Numbered from the stretch's first letter, positions 59,201 through 61,855 are shown. The stretch is DNA of 64,000 nucleotides from Pterois miles (GCA_947000775.1 CAMQGK010000001.1:6988001-7052000), one strand, 5' to 3'. Numbers and translations are program-made. The notes: generated by a model from the letters alone, not told the origin.

Positions 59201-61855
59201 GCCCGTTGGTGATAGAACTCACTCTGATTGGCTGTTCAGATTAAACGAATCAGTGCGCAAGAAGAGAAACAGAAGTGAGGAAAGCAAGCTGACAAGAAAA
59301 GTCAAGAGGACACACACAGACAACTCTTCATCTCATGTGATCGTTCCAACACAGATATTTTCTGGAATGAAGCTAAGTGCTGAGAGAGATTGGTGTGAAA
59401 ATGGACGGCAGACGCCGCTTTGTTTCATGTACATATCATAACAACAGCTTGTACATCCACCGTCCTCGGTCTTCCTGTTTCCCTTTTTGAATGCTGAATA
59501 CAGACGACTGCCACCTGCTGGTGTGGAAAGTTATTTCATCTCGCGCAGGTGCAGAATGTATGCAGCAGTTTGCCGGCGGCTGTACTCTTTGCAGTGTGGT
59601 CGAGTGCAACTTTTTGGCCGAGACATTTGTTGGCCTTCGGCACCGCTACCTCTCTGATGTGTCTGAAATGAGCATAATAAAAGGTCCTCTTTAAGGTTTA
59701 TTTGGTTCAATTTTGTGCATTACATGCAGAGCAAGAGCCACTATTTCAAGATGCATTTTCAGATGTGTTTCTCAAATCTGGCAACATTTCCAAGACTCAA
59801 ATTCCTGTGCCTTTGCAAAATCATTGCAGGATTATTCCCAGCTTCTAACATAAACATGTCTTGGGGATAAAGTAACAACAAACTAAGTGGATTAAAAACC
59901 CAAATGTCACATCAACAGCCACATCCAAACATGCTGATGTCTTGTCAGAAAGCGGAGCCGACAGGTGTTTAGTCCACTGTGACTCATCTGTCATGAGTTG
60001 TGCAGCAGACGATACCAGCAGGATCACACCGAAAGGAAGGAATATCTGCACTGTGACTGCTTTCTTCATCTCAGGGGAGGCAGGGAAACACACCCTCGCT
60101 GTGGCTTTGGACTGCTTCCCAGAGAACAGGGCAAACTAGTTCGATTCTGCCTGATCTGTCCTGTTTTTAACCACCACATGATCTGAAGGTAATCTTGGCT
60201 CTTAGCGACTCGACTTTTTAATTTGAGCAGCTGCTTGTCGTCGTCCCCGTAAAAAGACTTTCTTGGCGTGTCTTTACGAGACATAATCGTTAAAATCTAA
60301 AGTTATTTGCGGGTGCTACAAGGGTTTGCTGCAGCTGATTTACCCCGTGTGACACGACAGTAATGAGGCTGACAACTGTAAGCCAGCAAGCTAGATGGTT
60401 TTAAAATGCACAGCATGAAGGGAGAAAAACATTAGCGGTGACGAGGGGGGTGTGGCACTGACAGAGTCAGTTCAGGCACGATTCACTCTAGTATCCATGG
60501 CTGGTTTTATTAAATCTTTTTGTGTTTATTCACTTATTTATACATTTCTTTATAATTTGTTTTACTGTTAATTTTATTATCTGACCATCCAAATCAGATC
60601 TCTTAGATTTATGCAGATATTAATCACGATTTAGTCTAGGGTGTAAGGTACGGTAATTGGTAGGTAGGTGAGAGATGAAGCACAGGTGGATGTTGACAGT
60701 GAGGTCTACCTGTCGCAGAGGTGAAGCAGAAATAGCAGGAGTGTAGTGAACAGGCAGGTTGACAGGAGAAGGACTTTTAGGACTCAGGTATTGTGTCTAG
60801 GAGGCAAAAAGGAAGGAAGGAGAGGAAGAGAGGAAACAGAGGAATCAAAAACAGAAAAGTTATTGTGGGGAGTGGCAGAAAGAATCGAAGGGCAACGTCC
60901 CAACGCTGGCAAAAACAGAGACAGTTTCTTAACATTAGTCATGATAACCAAAGGTAACACAGCTTGGATACAACTAAAATACTAAACAGCTCTACCAAAT
61001 GTGCTCCACAAGTTGTGATTCATGTCATTGCAACTTCCAAAAACACAAGACTGATTTATTATTGAGGCTGATATTTGCAGAAAAGAAATGAGACAGAAAG
61101 TGCATTCGAGGTAACGAGCAGCTAACGTTGCATAGACTCCAGTGTTTACAAGACTGTTTGCAGCACACAAGCTGTGGCAGGAGCTGAGCACAATACATTT
61201 ATTGTTGTATTATAAAATACTCTACTTCTGGTTTATATATTTATAGTCTTTCATGACCAGATTTAAAGGAATCCTGCTCAAGATGTGTGTGACTTTATAT
61301 TCAAATAATGATTTTGGCAACAGCACAAAATCCTCAGCCAGATACAAACATAAATATTGAAGCAGACTGAAGAAATTGAAGTCATTAAGCATTAATTTGG
61401 TGATTTGCAGGTCAGAATCTAGGTTAAATATAGACAGAAATACACTTTTTTATATCTCGGTGGTATAACACTGTTGTTTCCCAGGCATCTAAAAAACTTT
61501 TCAGACTAATTTTGACCTGCAAATCACCAATCAACGCTGAGTGACTGAGCAGTACTCTATCAGAAAGAGCTCAGCTGCACCCTGACTGCTGACATTGCAC
61601 TGCAGAAGTTAAACAGCTGAAACAATCTACCTGAGCTGGGTGTCACAACTAGAAGTAAAGCACGTCTGCTGCAGTGTAAAATGGTGCTGTGTTTGTCCAG
61701 AAAACAGTACAGTGATACAGACCTGCATTTCTTCCTCTGGGACTGGCAGGTCTTTGGAGTACTGCAGGAACTGAGCCACATAGGTCATGATGGACTTCTC
61801 ATCAGGGTCTCGAACGTCCACATCTGCATCCACATCACAATCCTCCATGATCAGT
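1..61855 (-). CDS. syne2: syne2 (nesprin-2), N-terminal half, about 50 exons
   Basis: Nesprin-2 is a giant outer-nuclear-membrane protein. Its N-terminal paired CH domains bind actin, a long spectrin-repeat rod follows, and a C-terminal KASH segment (not in this window) binds SUN proteins. Seen here: the end of CH2 at 61,723-61,855, then exons with spectrin-like heptad patterns running to lower coordinates, a Q/P-rich exon, a tandem block of spectrin modules, and a giant repeat exon that leaves the window at position 1. SYNE2 is preferred over SYNE1 because of FLQYSKD after CH2 and several rod motifs (KGLKEPTIPAVQHR, QASYLGKDNLQ, PFEAEADTLMDTWLD) that resemble SYNE2 as I remember it. Whether it is the a or b teleost copy cannot be told. 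The first CH exons and the 3' end lie outside. Confidence 0.9.
413..6640 (-). repeat. Higher-order tandem repeat, 2,268-bp period
   Basis: Three copies (413-2,680; 2,681-4,948; 4,949-about 6,640, the last partial) of a block of fourteen 162-bp units. The marker ttgtaagcgc is at 491, 2,759 and 5,027, and ctgaatgtca at 951, 3,219 and 5,487, all exactly 2,268 bp apart. Copies are nearly identical, with a few patches (for example 1,153-1,300 against 3,421-3,570) that match another unit type, as gene conversion would leave. Confidence 0.93.
7729..10380 (-). repeat. 54-residue repeat array, more diverged part
   Basis: About 16 units of 162 bp in one open frame, without the 2,268-bp order. Units vary between SPTKRKS, SPTQGKS and SPTKGKS types and differ more from one another than those below 7,000. 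Confidence 0.88.
10345..10925 (-). repeat. Embedded non-repeat block, copy A
   Basis: Codes a stretch unlike the 54-residue unit: KVATVILDTVVQPSEKVDTC, then AEYIEKVWENTSETQKRYL and VLDLPEMGVTQTSVIKPDQP. A second copy lies at 13,555-14,140, with ggcagatcaa at 10,588 and 13,801, 3,213 bp (1,071 codons) apart. I do not recognise the segment. Confidence 0.85.
13555..14140 (-). repeat. Embedded non-repeat block, copy B
   Basis: The second copy of the AEYIEKIWENTCEIQTRYL / VLDLPEMGVTQTNVIKPDQP block, in the same frame as copy A. The pair shows that a segment of about 3.2 kb was duplicated within the exon. Confidence 0.85.
14720..15770 (-). repeat. 941-bp duplication carrying two A7 frame breaks
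   Basis: The segment ending KETKLTESGIGGTVDMKSKE occurs at about 15,600-15,770 and 14,660-14,840 (ccagactctgtg at 15,660 and 14,719). Both copies have the run gagaaaaaaagaagc, where six A would keep the frame. The lower copy has a third extra A (cttcaaactt for cttcaactt). Confidence 0.8.
18360..18533 (-). CDS. syne2: syne2 exon before the giant repeat exon
   Basis: A 58-codon phase 0-0 exon, LQASLREALSHQQFLADSL and EADKHKASLSQILK. The acceptor is gttag|GTGATA and the donor AAG|gtattt. It is the last ordinary rod exon in the window. Confidence 0.83.
18678..18738 (-). CDS. syne2: syne2 small exon with A7 phase conflict
   Basis: A 61-bp exon, YDAILLGKHALIERENKK, with donor AAG|gtatgt. The exon begins with seven A. 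As written, the phase does not fit the previous exon (which ends in phase 0), but six A would fit perfectly. A homopolymer miscount is the likeliest reason. Confidence 0.7.
18941..19070 (-). CDS. syne2: syne2 exon: spectrin-like helix
   Basis: A 130-bp exon, LKSRLSEHQSNCSINTARC and VDCLHALQEWNHSKP. One base of a split codon in, phase 0 out. The donor AAG|gttcct is weak. Confidence 0.78.
19071..20291. other. Intron with interspersed element
   Basis: An AT-rich intron. Apart from the element at 19,553-20,130 I see no coding or structured signal. Confidence 0.7.
19553..20130. mobile_element. Non-autonomous DNA element, ctgtcaatcgatt / tgacagccct ends
   Basis: Starts ctgtcaatcgattcaaatat and ends aactttgacagccct, with inverted ends of the aggctgtca type. 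Internal blocks (cataaagtgggcatgtctgt, gggtccctttga-type) recur in four other places in this window in both orientations. It looks like an abundant MITE of percomorph fish; the superfamily cannot be fixed by eye. Confidence 0.75.
20292..20428 (-). CDS. syne2: syne2 exon: spectrin-like helix
   Basis: A 137-bp exon, NCEKSLKDLSVKVKDLRQEV and EITTVVESLCQQHD. It ends two bases into a codon. The donor is CAG|gtaccg. It lies about 160 bp from the end of an interspersed element (19,553-20,130). Confidence 0.82.
20429..21039. other. Intron, no recognised content
   Basis: AT-rich, with a short G/T run near 20,913. I see no repeat or coding signal. Confidence 0.6.
21040..21387 (-). CDS. syne2: syne2 exon: full spectrin-like repeat
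   Basis: A 116-codon phase 0-0 exon, ALLQTVDREQREMKELDAAR to ALQWELRSLDQALSYSEPQN and LQQHWHSLQ. The exon is visibly GC-richer than its introns. The acceptor is gccag|GCTTTG and the donor CAG|gttatt. Confidence 0.87.
21761..21925 (-). CDS. syne2: syne2 exon: spectrin-like helix
   Basis: A 55-codon phase 0-0 exon, DAVAHLEQGILTERQCTQL and EAAQDWLREHVKGLGPPPAD. The acceptor is ttcag|GATGCAG and the donor AAG|gtcaga. Confidence 0.84.
21926..22650. other. Intron, no recognised content
   Basis: Ordinary AT-rich intron. Nothing structured was noticed. Confidence 0.6.
22651..22749 (-). CDS. syne2: syne2 exon: DPGWSDPSW motif
   Basis: A 33-codon phase 0-0 exon, FEITQDPGWSDPSWAAKEES, like SYNE2 ECTKNPSFSEEPWLE. 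The acceptor is ctcaag|GCTGCAG and the donor ACT|gtgagt. Confidence 0.87.
22864..23080 (-). CDS. syne2: syne2 exon closing the module series
   Basis: A 217-bp exon, QLKGVVERLASCQYQRGQTE and LPPVFPWPGLGERRQAVEKA, returning to non-amplified rod sequence. One base of a split codon in, phase 0 out. The donor is CAG|gtaaag. Confidence 0.87.
23184..23533. mobile_element. Partial copy of the same element
   Basis: Starts ttgtcaaagttagcgcaaat and runs through the block ending agacatgcccactttatg, directly up to the donor of the exon at 23,545. A short (ttaaat)n run precedes it. Confidence 0.72.
23545..23723 (-). CDS. syne2: syne2 spectrin module 7, N-terminal part
   Basis: A 179-bp exon, AILSSKSKGEAQVMELKRRA, EVQQTVGDTEQQWRTVLQ, AEETRR, ending two bases into an Arg codon. 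It is the first half of a module whose second half has the more ordinary rod sequence of the next exon. Parts of an interspersed element flank it on both sides. Confidence 0.88.
23836..24180 (-). CDS. syne2: syne2 spectrin module 6
   Basis: A 115-codon phase 0-0 exon, TVLSCKPEGDSKLTELRRQ, QEVQQTVKDSEEQWRTVLQ, EAFRTKAGSTKTWVKKLQQQ, EDRLNTAQ. It is the longest single-exon member. Confidence 0.9.
24354..24680 (-). CDS. syne2: syne2 spectrin module 5
   Basis: A 109-codon phase 0-0 exon, AIMSSKTEGDSKLRELRRQS, QELQQKVRVAEEQWTRVLQ, DYEAVRENTRAWLQDKQQ, EETIHTAQ. The donor is CAG|gtcggt. Confidence 0.89.
24820..24936 (-). CDS. syne2: syne2 spectrin module 4, second part
   Basis: A 39-codon phase 0-0 exon, LREFDTQQQDTGSWLTDLQ and AEDRLHTAQ, which is the C-terminal helix of a module. 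Only this module is split by an intron, so an intron was either gained here or lost from the others. Confidence 0.88.
25165..25392 (-). CDS. syne2: syne2 spectrin module 4, first part
   Basis: A 76-codon phase 0-0 exon, TILSSKPEGDRTVNNLRRRG, HVQKTIRDTEEQWRTVLQ, ending RTERRTMEV at the donor. Together with the next exon (117 bp) it totals 345 bp, the same as the single-exon module at 23,836. Confidence 0.89.
25393..26506. other. Intron with a low-confidence repeat
   Basis: The 3' part (26,061-26,490) shares blocks with 38,500-38,805. The rest shows nothing recognisable. Confidence 0.55.
26061..26490. repeat. Interspersed repeat, copy 1
   Basis: Shares ttaggaccattttaggac and actcaacagatgatt with 38,500-38,805, in the same order. 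The middle differs. Probably an old DNA element. Confidence 0.5.
26507..26806 (-). CDS. syne2: syne2 spectrin module 3
   Basis: A 100-codon phase 0-0 exon, AVMSSRPEGESKVLDLKTQ, EVQHLVKDAEQQWRAVQ, FDAQSTNTQSWIRDRQQ, DERHHTAQ. It is about ten residues shorter than its neighbours, lost between the QW helix and the FDA helix. Confidence 0.89.
26807..27511. other. Intron, no recognised content
   Basis: AT-rich. I see nothing beyond background. Confidence 0.55.
27512..27841 (-). CDS. syne2: syne2 spectrin module 2
   Basis: A 110-codon phase 0-0 exon, ATLSSKSDGDSKLQDLKRQ, REVQDTVKQTEEQWGKVL, FDAFKTQSESLQSWIRQQKQ, EERLQVAQ. Same length, phase and layout as module 1. Confidence 0.9.
27954..28283 (-). 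CDS. syne2: syne2 spectrin module 1
   Basis: A 110-codon phase 0-0 exon coding one complete module: AILSSKPEGDSKVDDLRRQS, QEVQQAVRETEEQWRTALQ, then DLDAIKTHVENVQSWIRDQE and EEKLQIAQ. In SYNE2 as I recall it there is one such KPEGD...QW segment; here it heads a tandem series. Confidence 0.9.
28284..29185. other. Intron with (aaat)n microsatellite
   Basis: Only a short aaataaataaat run at 28,831-28,850 and an A-run near 28,765 stand out. Confidence 0.6.
29186..29465 (-). CDS. syne2: syne2 exon preceding the amplified modules
   Basis: A 280-bp exon, NLIQRYRNLEGRLQKQADAQ then FDKFNAQAKSTRTWIADL, ending TEEMKHKAQ in phase 0. Its second half has the same helix pattern (FDxFxxQxxSxxxWI) as the repeated modules that follow, so it probably supplies the first member of the series. 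Confidence 0.87.
29956..32158. mobile_element. 2.2-kb inverted-repeat element carrying a minisatellite
   Basis: The left end (ggtagcgcttcattttacag, 29,956) and the reverse complement of the right end (ggtaacactttcttttacag, ending 32,158) match. The arms stay alignable for about 130 bp (gaaatttcat, gataatttgcaagtaa, ttgaaattac, acccaaatatt). The middle is the 45-bp array at 30,303-31,787. No transposase is visible, so it would be non-autonomous. Target-site duplication is not clear. Confidence 0.75.
30303..31787. repeat. 45-bp minisatellite, 33 units
   Basis: The unit starts agctgaagttagacagaaac and ends cgatc. Three main variants differ in the last 15 bases (aaactggca, aaactggta, aagatgcaa), with rare aaaggt and cactatc changes. 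The 45-bp period is divisible by three and the unit lacks stops in some frames, so about 500-codon frames are open on both strands. It is intronic and shows no splice signals, so I do not call it coding. Confidence 0.93.
32196..32303 (-). CDS. syne2: syne2 exon: FREWLQNKEKQ
   Basis: A 108-bp exon, SFREWLQNKEKQSGESDKVK, like SYNE2 RKWLTNQEEKW. Split codons at both ends fit the neighbours. The inverted-repeat minisatellite element ends 37 bp downstream of its donor, very close to the splice site. Confidence 0.87.
32409..32611 (-). CDS. syne2: syne2 exon: spectrin-like, WLTEQQKEVE
   Basis: A 203-bp exon, GFLKSKDAERRLEQLKGQL and QLSEFTEWLTEQQKEVETF, like the SYNE2 helix ELISWLVGQEFELEKME. It ends two bases into a codon. 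The donor is CAG|gtaagt. Confidence 0.88.
32692..32804 (-). CDS. syne2: syne2 exon: FEEWFQDLQLSVNECFEHPE
   Basis: A 113-bp exon. FEEWFQDLQLSVNECFEHPE parallels SYNE2 FNDWFSNIKVNLKECFESSE. The acceptor tgcag|ATGAAAG, not the AG seven bases further in, keeps the frame with the previous exon. The donor is TCT|gtaagt. Confidence 0.9.
32978..33185 (-). CDS. syne2: syne2 exon: spectrin-like
   Basis: A 208-bp exon, HLCDDLEAQEEQAEAALK and LEALSVDCSRLREAISRTKD. It ends one base into a codon. The acceptor is accag|CACCTG and the donor AAAG|gtcagt. Confidence 0.83.
33440..33670. repeat. LINE-like interspersed repeat fragment
   Basis: GC-rich block with gatcccgaggcgttcccagg, ttccctggggcctcctccca and aacacctccctagggaggcg, text I associate with a very common fish retroelement fragment. 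It stands out from the AT-rich intron (33,186-34,204). The class is uncertain. Confidence 0.6.
34205..34405 (-). CDS. syne2: syne2 exon: spectrin-like
   Basis: A 67-codon phase 0-0 exon, METQLRKRMEQVKELFADC and IEECQSAIESIQCSISHVD. The acceptor is aataag|GTGATG and the donor AAG|gtacac. Confidence 0.85.
34554..34655 (-). CDS. syne2: syne2 exon: LQSQEAPLELQ motif
   Basis: A 34-codon phase 0-0 exon ending in MLQSQEAPLELQ, like SYNE2 LLQSSEIPLELQ. The acceptor is gtag|GATGAG and the donor CAG|gtgaga. Confidence 0.9.
34788..35300. mobile_element. Palindromic (foldback) element
   Basis: Two arms of about 200 bp in inverted order around a 65-bp centre: ggattttagacac near 34,817 against gtgtctaaaatc near 35,260, and caggagttgctggtctac near 34,990 against gtagaccagcaactcctg near 35,077. 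Fills most of the intron 34,656-35,477. Confidence 0.82.
35478..35645 (-). CDS. syne2: syne2 exon: spectrin-like, ALELWEKQ motif
   Basis: A 56-codon phase 0-0 exon, NLRVALELWEKQLMLGGEVD, like SYNE2 NLGRALALWDKLF. The acceptor is gcag|GTGACA and the donor AGG|gtaaga. Confidence 0.9.
35991..36149 (-). CDS. syne2: syne2 exon: PFEAEADTLMDTWLD motif
   Basis: A 53-codon phase 0-0 exon ending in TPFEAEADTLMDTWLD, matching SYNE2 PPFEKEANIIVDRWLD. The acceptor is ccag|GTCGGC and the donor GAT|gtaagc. Confidence 0.92.
36487..37200. mobile_element. Non-autonomous DNA element with inverted ends
   Basis: The left end ccaacacgttctcactccca and the right end (reverse complement ccagcccattttcactccca) agree, followed by agcttggtcagcggccctac and agcttggtcaacggctctac. 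Length about 714 bp, no coding potential. Lies in the intron 36,150-37,487. Confidence 0.78.
37488..37638 (-). CDS. syne2: syne2 exon: QASYLGKDNLQ motif
   Basis: A 151-bp exon with QASYLGKDNLQRTITK, closely matching SYNE2 QASYMGKENLKKRI. The acceptor is gtcag|GAAGAAG and the donor AAG|gtcaga. It is a paralogue-specific marker. Confidence 0.92.
37913..38068 (-). CDS. syne2: syne2 exon: spectrin-like
   Basis: A 156-bp exon, LRGLSDLEGQLQAHYAEL and LQEKQEGGEQLLQELEGQW. Split Arg codons at both ends join its neighbours in frame. The donor is CAG|gtgagt. Confidence 0.84.
38500..38805. repeat. Interspersed repeat, copy 2
   Basis: Same anchor blocks as 26,061-26,490, interrupted by a 30-base poly-A run at 38,592-38,621. 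Confidence 0.5.
39181..39776 (-). CDS. syne2: syne2 large exon, KGLKEPTIPAVQHR motif
   Basis: A 596-bp exon, about two spectrin repeats. The C-terminal KGLKEPTIPAVQHR matches the SYNE2 rod motif GLKDPTVPAVKHR, a strong paralogue-specific marker. It starts in phase 0 (GAACTGGATGAC) and ends two bases into an Arg codon completed by the next exon. Confidence 0.92.
39777..40548. other. Intron, no recognised content
   Basis: AT-rich, with a short purine run (aaggataaggataaag) near 40,220. Nothing else is seen. Confidence 0.55.
40549..40848 (-). CDS. syne2: syne2 exon: full spectrin-like repeat
   Basis: A 100-codon phase 0-0 exon, FLRQETESLWSEYANQC through MDRYLRQPKDVTAFTLANTN and LKDIK. The length of 100 residues is about one spectrin repeat. 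The acceptor chosen is tccag|TTCTTG, because the nearer AG (before GCAGGAG) would break the frame. Confidence 0.82.
40917..41545. repeat. Possible interspersed repeat
   Basis: Bounded by similar text at both ends (agctgggtatcagtattcaa; tattggtatcagtatcactt) and containing a compact GC-richer centre. Copy number elsewhere cannot be judged from this window. Confidence 0.4.
41669..41789 (-). CDS. syne2: syne2 exon: spectrin-like helix
   Basis: A 121-bp exon coding YENCKRSLQAQLAKNEQSI and KGLHTRLQEIQ. It starts with one base of a split codon and ends in phase 0. The donor is CAG|gtacaa. Confidence 0.82.
41896..41996 (-). CDS. syne2: syne2 exon: charged linker
   Basis: A 101-bp exon, MKTVGVERREVEKQASVEEE, highly charged. 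The acceptor tract is a T run ending in cag, and the donor is AAG|gtagac. The split Arg codon is completed by the next exon. Confidence 0.77.
42186..42261 (-). CDS. syne2: syne2 small exon
   Basis: A 76-bp exon, IPVAFSEDLNAQKEATRE. It is a polar linker with weak conservation, but its phases (one base in, zero out) fit both neighbours exactly. The acceptor is cacag|GATTCC and the donor GAG|gtataa. Confidence 0.75.
42370..42765. repeat. Possible DNA element, gtaaaca ends
   Basis: Begins near tcatgtaaacacatcaatcg and ends near cacatgtaaacatagc, with repeated short words (gatcggat, atcggaa, gattgg) inside, as in degenerate MITEs. Lies in the intron 42,262-43,489; the rest of that intron shows nothing. 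Confidence 0.45.
43490..43683 (-). CDS. syne2: syne2 exon: LKELCDTL helix
   Basis: Codes QHLEALKELCDTLSPEDAHR and RECETRLAAIQRQF, matching the SYNE2 pattern HxEVLRELCEELP. It ends two bases into a codon. The acceptor is accag|GCTTGT and the donor TAG|gtaaga. Confidence 0.87.
44326..44439 (-). CDS. syne2: syne2 exon: spectrin-like helix
   Basis: A 38-codon phase 0-0 exon, EISGFVKQLRFEVTRKDF then CEMHLENQAQ. The acceptor is cccag|GCTGTG and the donor CAG|gtagct. Confidence 0.82.
44644..44778 (-). CDS. syne2: syne2 exon after the Q-rich insert
   Basis: A 45-codon phase 0-0 exon, LKTLDPELLEEFLRAAKG and FFTQSVRTQWE, a spectrin-like helix with terminal W. The acceptor is tcag|GAGACTC and the donor GAG|gtggga. 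Confidence 0.82.
45137..48839 (-). CDS. syne2: syne2 giant glutamine/proline-rich exon
   Basis: A 3.7-kb exon with acceptor attgcag|GAAGCTG and donor GAG|gtaact. It starts with an ordinary segment (EAVGMLSSLGARRDRSRSPP). After an apparent one-base frame break at the A5 run (48,642-48,646) it becomes about 1,150 residues of Q-rich sequence: polyQ stretches (47,930-48,560), mixed Q/S/T (47,350-47,900), a 10-residue repeat AQTHPQSMVQ (about 46,915-47,340), a Q/P/Y region with many aromatics, and a 30-residue P/Q repeat (45,590-45,960). It closes with a normal helix (HCLQEHILETINVFKDKCIS). Such composition predicts disorder and self-association. I know of no equivalent in mammalian nesprin-2. Confidence 0.75.
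45590..45960 (-). repeat. 90-bp coding tandem repeat in Q-rich exon
   Basis: About four units of 90 bp coding 30 residues (core QPKVQSPAQSKAQLPPQ then ATPLSEAQSAT). The marker tgattgagct recurs at 45,671, 45,761 and 45,851, exactly 90 bp apart. Confidence 0.85.
46915..47340 (-). repeat. 30-bp coding tandem repeat (AQTHPQSMxQ)
   Basis: About 13 units of 30 bp inside the Q-rich exon, each coding ten residues (AQTHPQSMAQ, with V, E or K variants). The period is a multiple of three, so all frames keep repeating; the plus strand is also open (PGPWTEDGFG), but that is only the shadow. Confidence 0.9.
48903..49736. mobile_element. Two adjoining copies of the ctgtca element
   Basis: A first partial copy (about 48,903-49,248, ggctgtcaaagttaatgtga) is followed by a second (49,251-49,736) with ends tagggctgtcaattgatt and aatcaactgacagctct. 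They occupy most of the intron before the Q-rich exon. Confidence 0.72.
49835..49993 (-). CDS. syne2: syne2 exon with probable GC donor
   Basis: A 53-codon exon, LISRGLQLEGQVVTEEQD to RAAVTQSQ. The acceptor is gccag|GTTCTG. No GT donor fits; the best is CACAG|gctagt, a GC donor that leaves the exon in phase 0 and joins in frame to the Q-rich exon (EAVGMLSSLG). The end is therefore an inference. Confidence 0.7.
50159..50338 (-). CDS. syne2: syne2 exon: spectrin-like, YWEAEARE motif
   Basis: A 60-codon phase 0-0 exon. VSGLDSRLAELLYWEAEARE resembles the nesprin-2 WEAEAK helix. The acceptor is accag|GTGATGC and the donor AGG|gtaaga. Confidence 0.85.
50484..50585 (-). CDS. syne2: syne2 exon: short acidic/helical segment
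   Basis: A 34-codon phase 0-0 exon with MRKIKEVDLEALAPSPE and LQKLKLTIPE. The acceptor is ttcag|TTCATC and the donor GAA|gtacaa. Confidence 0.78.
50724..50910. mobile_element. Fragment of the ctgtca element
   Basis: cctgtcaaatttaaaccgct followed by gcaaattagttttaacacca and an internal part with gcataaagcaagca. The central portion is missing. Confidence 0.65.
51229..51369 (-). CDS. syne2: syne2 exon: linker region
   Basis: A 47-codon phase 0-0 exon, LIREATLILKEPLEVMAG and TYRKRIQ. It has weak spectrin character and follows the HLNEMGNF exon in frame. The acceptor is ttccag|GACAGC and the donor CAG|gtagga. Confidence 0.78.
51370..52320. other. Intron with weak inverted blocks
   Basis: Text at 51,420-51,500 (acaagtctcacttatccagt, agatgctcag) reappears inverted at 51,580-51,620 (gagcatccgactggataaat, gagacttg), so a small foldback of about 200 bp is likely. 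Nothing else is recognised. Confidence 0.55.
51417..51618. repeat. Small foldback repeat
   Basis: aagtctcacttatccagt at 51,419 pairs with actggataaatgagactt at 51,595, and aaaacctcactat-type text pairs across the centre. Arms about 80 bp. Confidence 0.6.
52321..52485 (-). CDS. syne2: syne2 exon: HLNEMGNFLIES segment
   Basis: A 55-codon phase 0-0 exon. HLNEMGNFLIESTD followed by LAEELRRLNMHWAEF closely parallels the nesprin segment with ATLNEAGNFL and ELRRLNKRW, one of the strongest family matches in the window. The acceptor is gttaag|GTGACG and the donor CTC|gtaagt. Confidence 0.9.
52669..52856 (-). CDS. syne2: syne2 exon: spectrin-like helix pair
   Basis: Codes YHHVSQQVKQLEEDTAVVLE, then GRVLSAWDSYSDCLSSLQAW, with the conserved tryptophans of spectrin helices. 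It starts with two bases of a split codon and ends in phase 0. The donor is CAG|gtatta. Confidence 0.85.
52969..53065 (-). CDS. syne2: syne2 exon: spectrin-like helix
   Basis: Codes DLVKTQELPSLLEAALHKLK and HVSEKYSSKSAL. The acceptor tract is a run of about 19 T followed by aaaaacag, and the donor is CTCG|gtaagt. It ends one base into a codon, completed by the next exon. Confidence 0.82.
53444..53725. mobile_element. Common fish MITE-type repeat
   Basis: Contains cagcagggggcgactctgat, tttattacctcagtaaacac and tagtttcaagtcttcttcaa, a block I associate with a very abundant teleost repeat. No coding potential. Lies in the intron 53,066-53,852. Confidence 0.65.
53853..54021 (-). CDS. syne2: syne2 exon: spectrin-like, VLLQEWH motif
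   Basis: Codes HTVLDLLGQIRTKL then LRVWKRPYISPEAVRVLLQE and WH, the SYNE2-type pattern in which a Lys-Tyr/Trp-Ser/Pro-Glu-x-Val helix ends in DWH or EWH. The acceptor is accag|GTTCACT and the donor CAT|gtgagt. Confidence 0.86.
54460..54598. repeat. 139-bp inverted repeat
   Basis: agagaaacaaaacctccggc and its partner gccggagattttgtttctct are inverted at the two ends; the arms of about 40 bp also share cactctcagataaagtaact / agttacttcatctgagagtg. The centre contains ggctgaaacgcgtac. Confidence 0.85.
54822..54934 (-). CDS. syne2: syne2 exon: spectrin-like
   Basis: Codes VCLEEMPQHVKTFQSF and MMVPTDKMDELKRR, resembling the nesprin-2 segment with VPPNKLEEMKRR. The 113 bp end two bases into a codon, matching the next exon. 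The donor is GAG|gtgagg. Confidence 0.85.
55267..55431 (-). CDS. syne2: syne2 exon: spectrin-like, LPAPLDTVARWL motif
   Basis: A 55-codon phase 0-0 exon containing LDMSLPAPLDTVARWLLKTE, a motif found just after the CH domains in nesprins. The acceptor is tttag|TTACGTG and the donor AAA|gtgaat. Confidence 0.87.
55620..55880. mobile_element. Fragment of the ctgtca element
   Basis: Contains the internal blocks ttccttgacctttgacctca and agacatgcccactttatggt shared with the copies at 19.9, 23.4 and 49.1 kb. Both ends are lost. Confidence 0.65.
56164..56212. repeat. (tac)n microsatellite
   Basis: About 16 units of tac/act, slightly interrupted by ccacca at the left. Confidence 0.95.
56391..56528 (-). 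CDS. syne2: syne2 exon: N-terminal spectrin-like helices
   Basis: A 46-codon phase 0-0 exon. TFLVSFNEQRRPIMPLL and LSEEQRALREAWDALTEK look like one helix pair of a spectrin repeat with the conserved W. The acceptor is ctcag|GTATTTC and the donor AAG|gtcagt. Confidence 0.85.
56529..57244. other. Intron, no recognised content
   Basis: AT-rich, with no repeat or conserved block noticed. Confidence 0.55.
57245..57358 (-). CDS. syne2: syne2 exon: first helix after the CH pair
   Basis: A 38-codon, phase 0-0 exon with CWLVHAYDELLEGWDSTEG, the linker and first rod helix after CH2. The acceptor is ccag|GCGACG and the donor CAT|gtacgt. The frame continues from the CH2 exon and into the next exon with no shift. 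Confidence 0.82.
57430..58250. repeat. Possible DNA element
   Basis: The left part agggcgcttttacgcctgta / gtttggttcaaaag and the right part ttttcacaccagcccaaaag / gtaaccgaaccaagc look like inverted ends of a fish DNA element. The middle is unremarkable. Confidence 0.45.
58850..59690. repeat. Possible interspersed repeats, GC-richer
   Basis: Blocks such as tgttacatggtgatgtcacc and ttggccgagacatttgttgg look like fish DNA-element text. Boundaries are unclear and more than one element may be present. Confidence 0.4.
61390..61536. repeat. Small inverted repeat
   Basis: ttggtgatttgcaggtca near 61,397 is inverted as tgacctgcaaatcacca near 61,513. Arms about 20 bp around a 100-bp centre. Confidence 0.7.
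61723..61855 (-). CDS. syne2: syne2 exon: end of second calponin-homology domain
   Basis: Codes the C-terminal end of CH2 (DVDVRDPDEKSIMTYVAQFL) followed by QYSKDLPVPEEEMQ. The DPDEKSIMTYVAQF signature is typical of actin-binding CH2 domains of the spectrin/nesprin group, and FLQYSKD favours nesprin-2. The acceptor AG precedes ACTGATC and the donor is CAG|gtctgt. The exon ends in phase 0. It is the most 5' coding exon found; CH1 and the rest of CH2 must lie beyond 64,000. Confidence 0.88.

Larger units (their letters stand above)
57359..61722. other. Large syne2 intron
   Basis: Holds possible repeats at 57,430-58,250 and 58,850-59,690, unexplained minus-strand frames at 59,845-60,284, and a small inverted repeat at 61,390-61,535. 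No rod exon was found in it. Confidence 0.6.
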
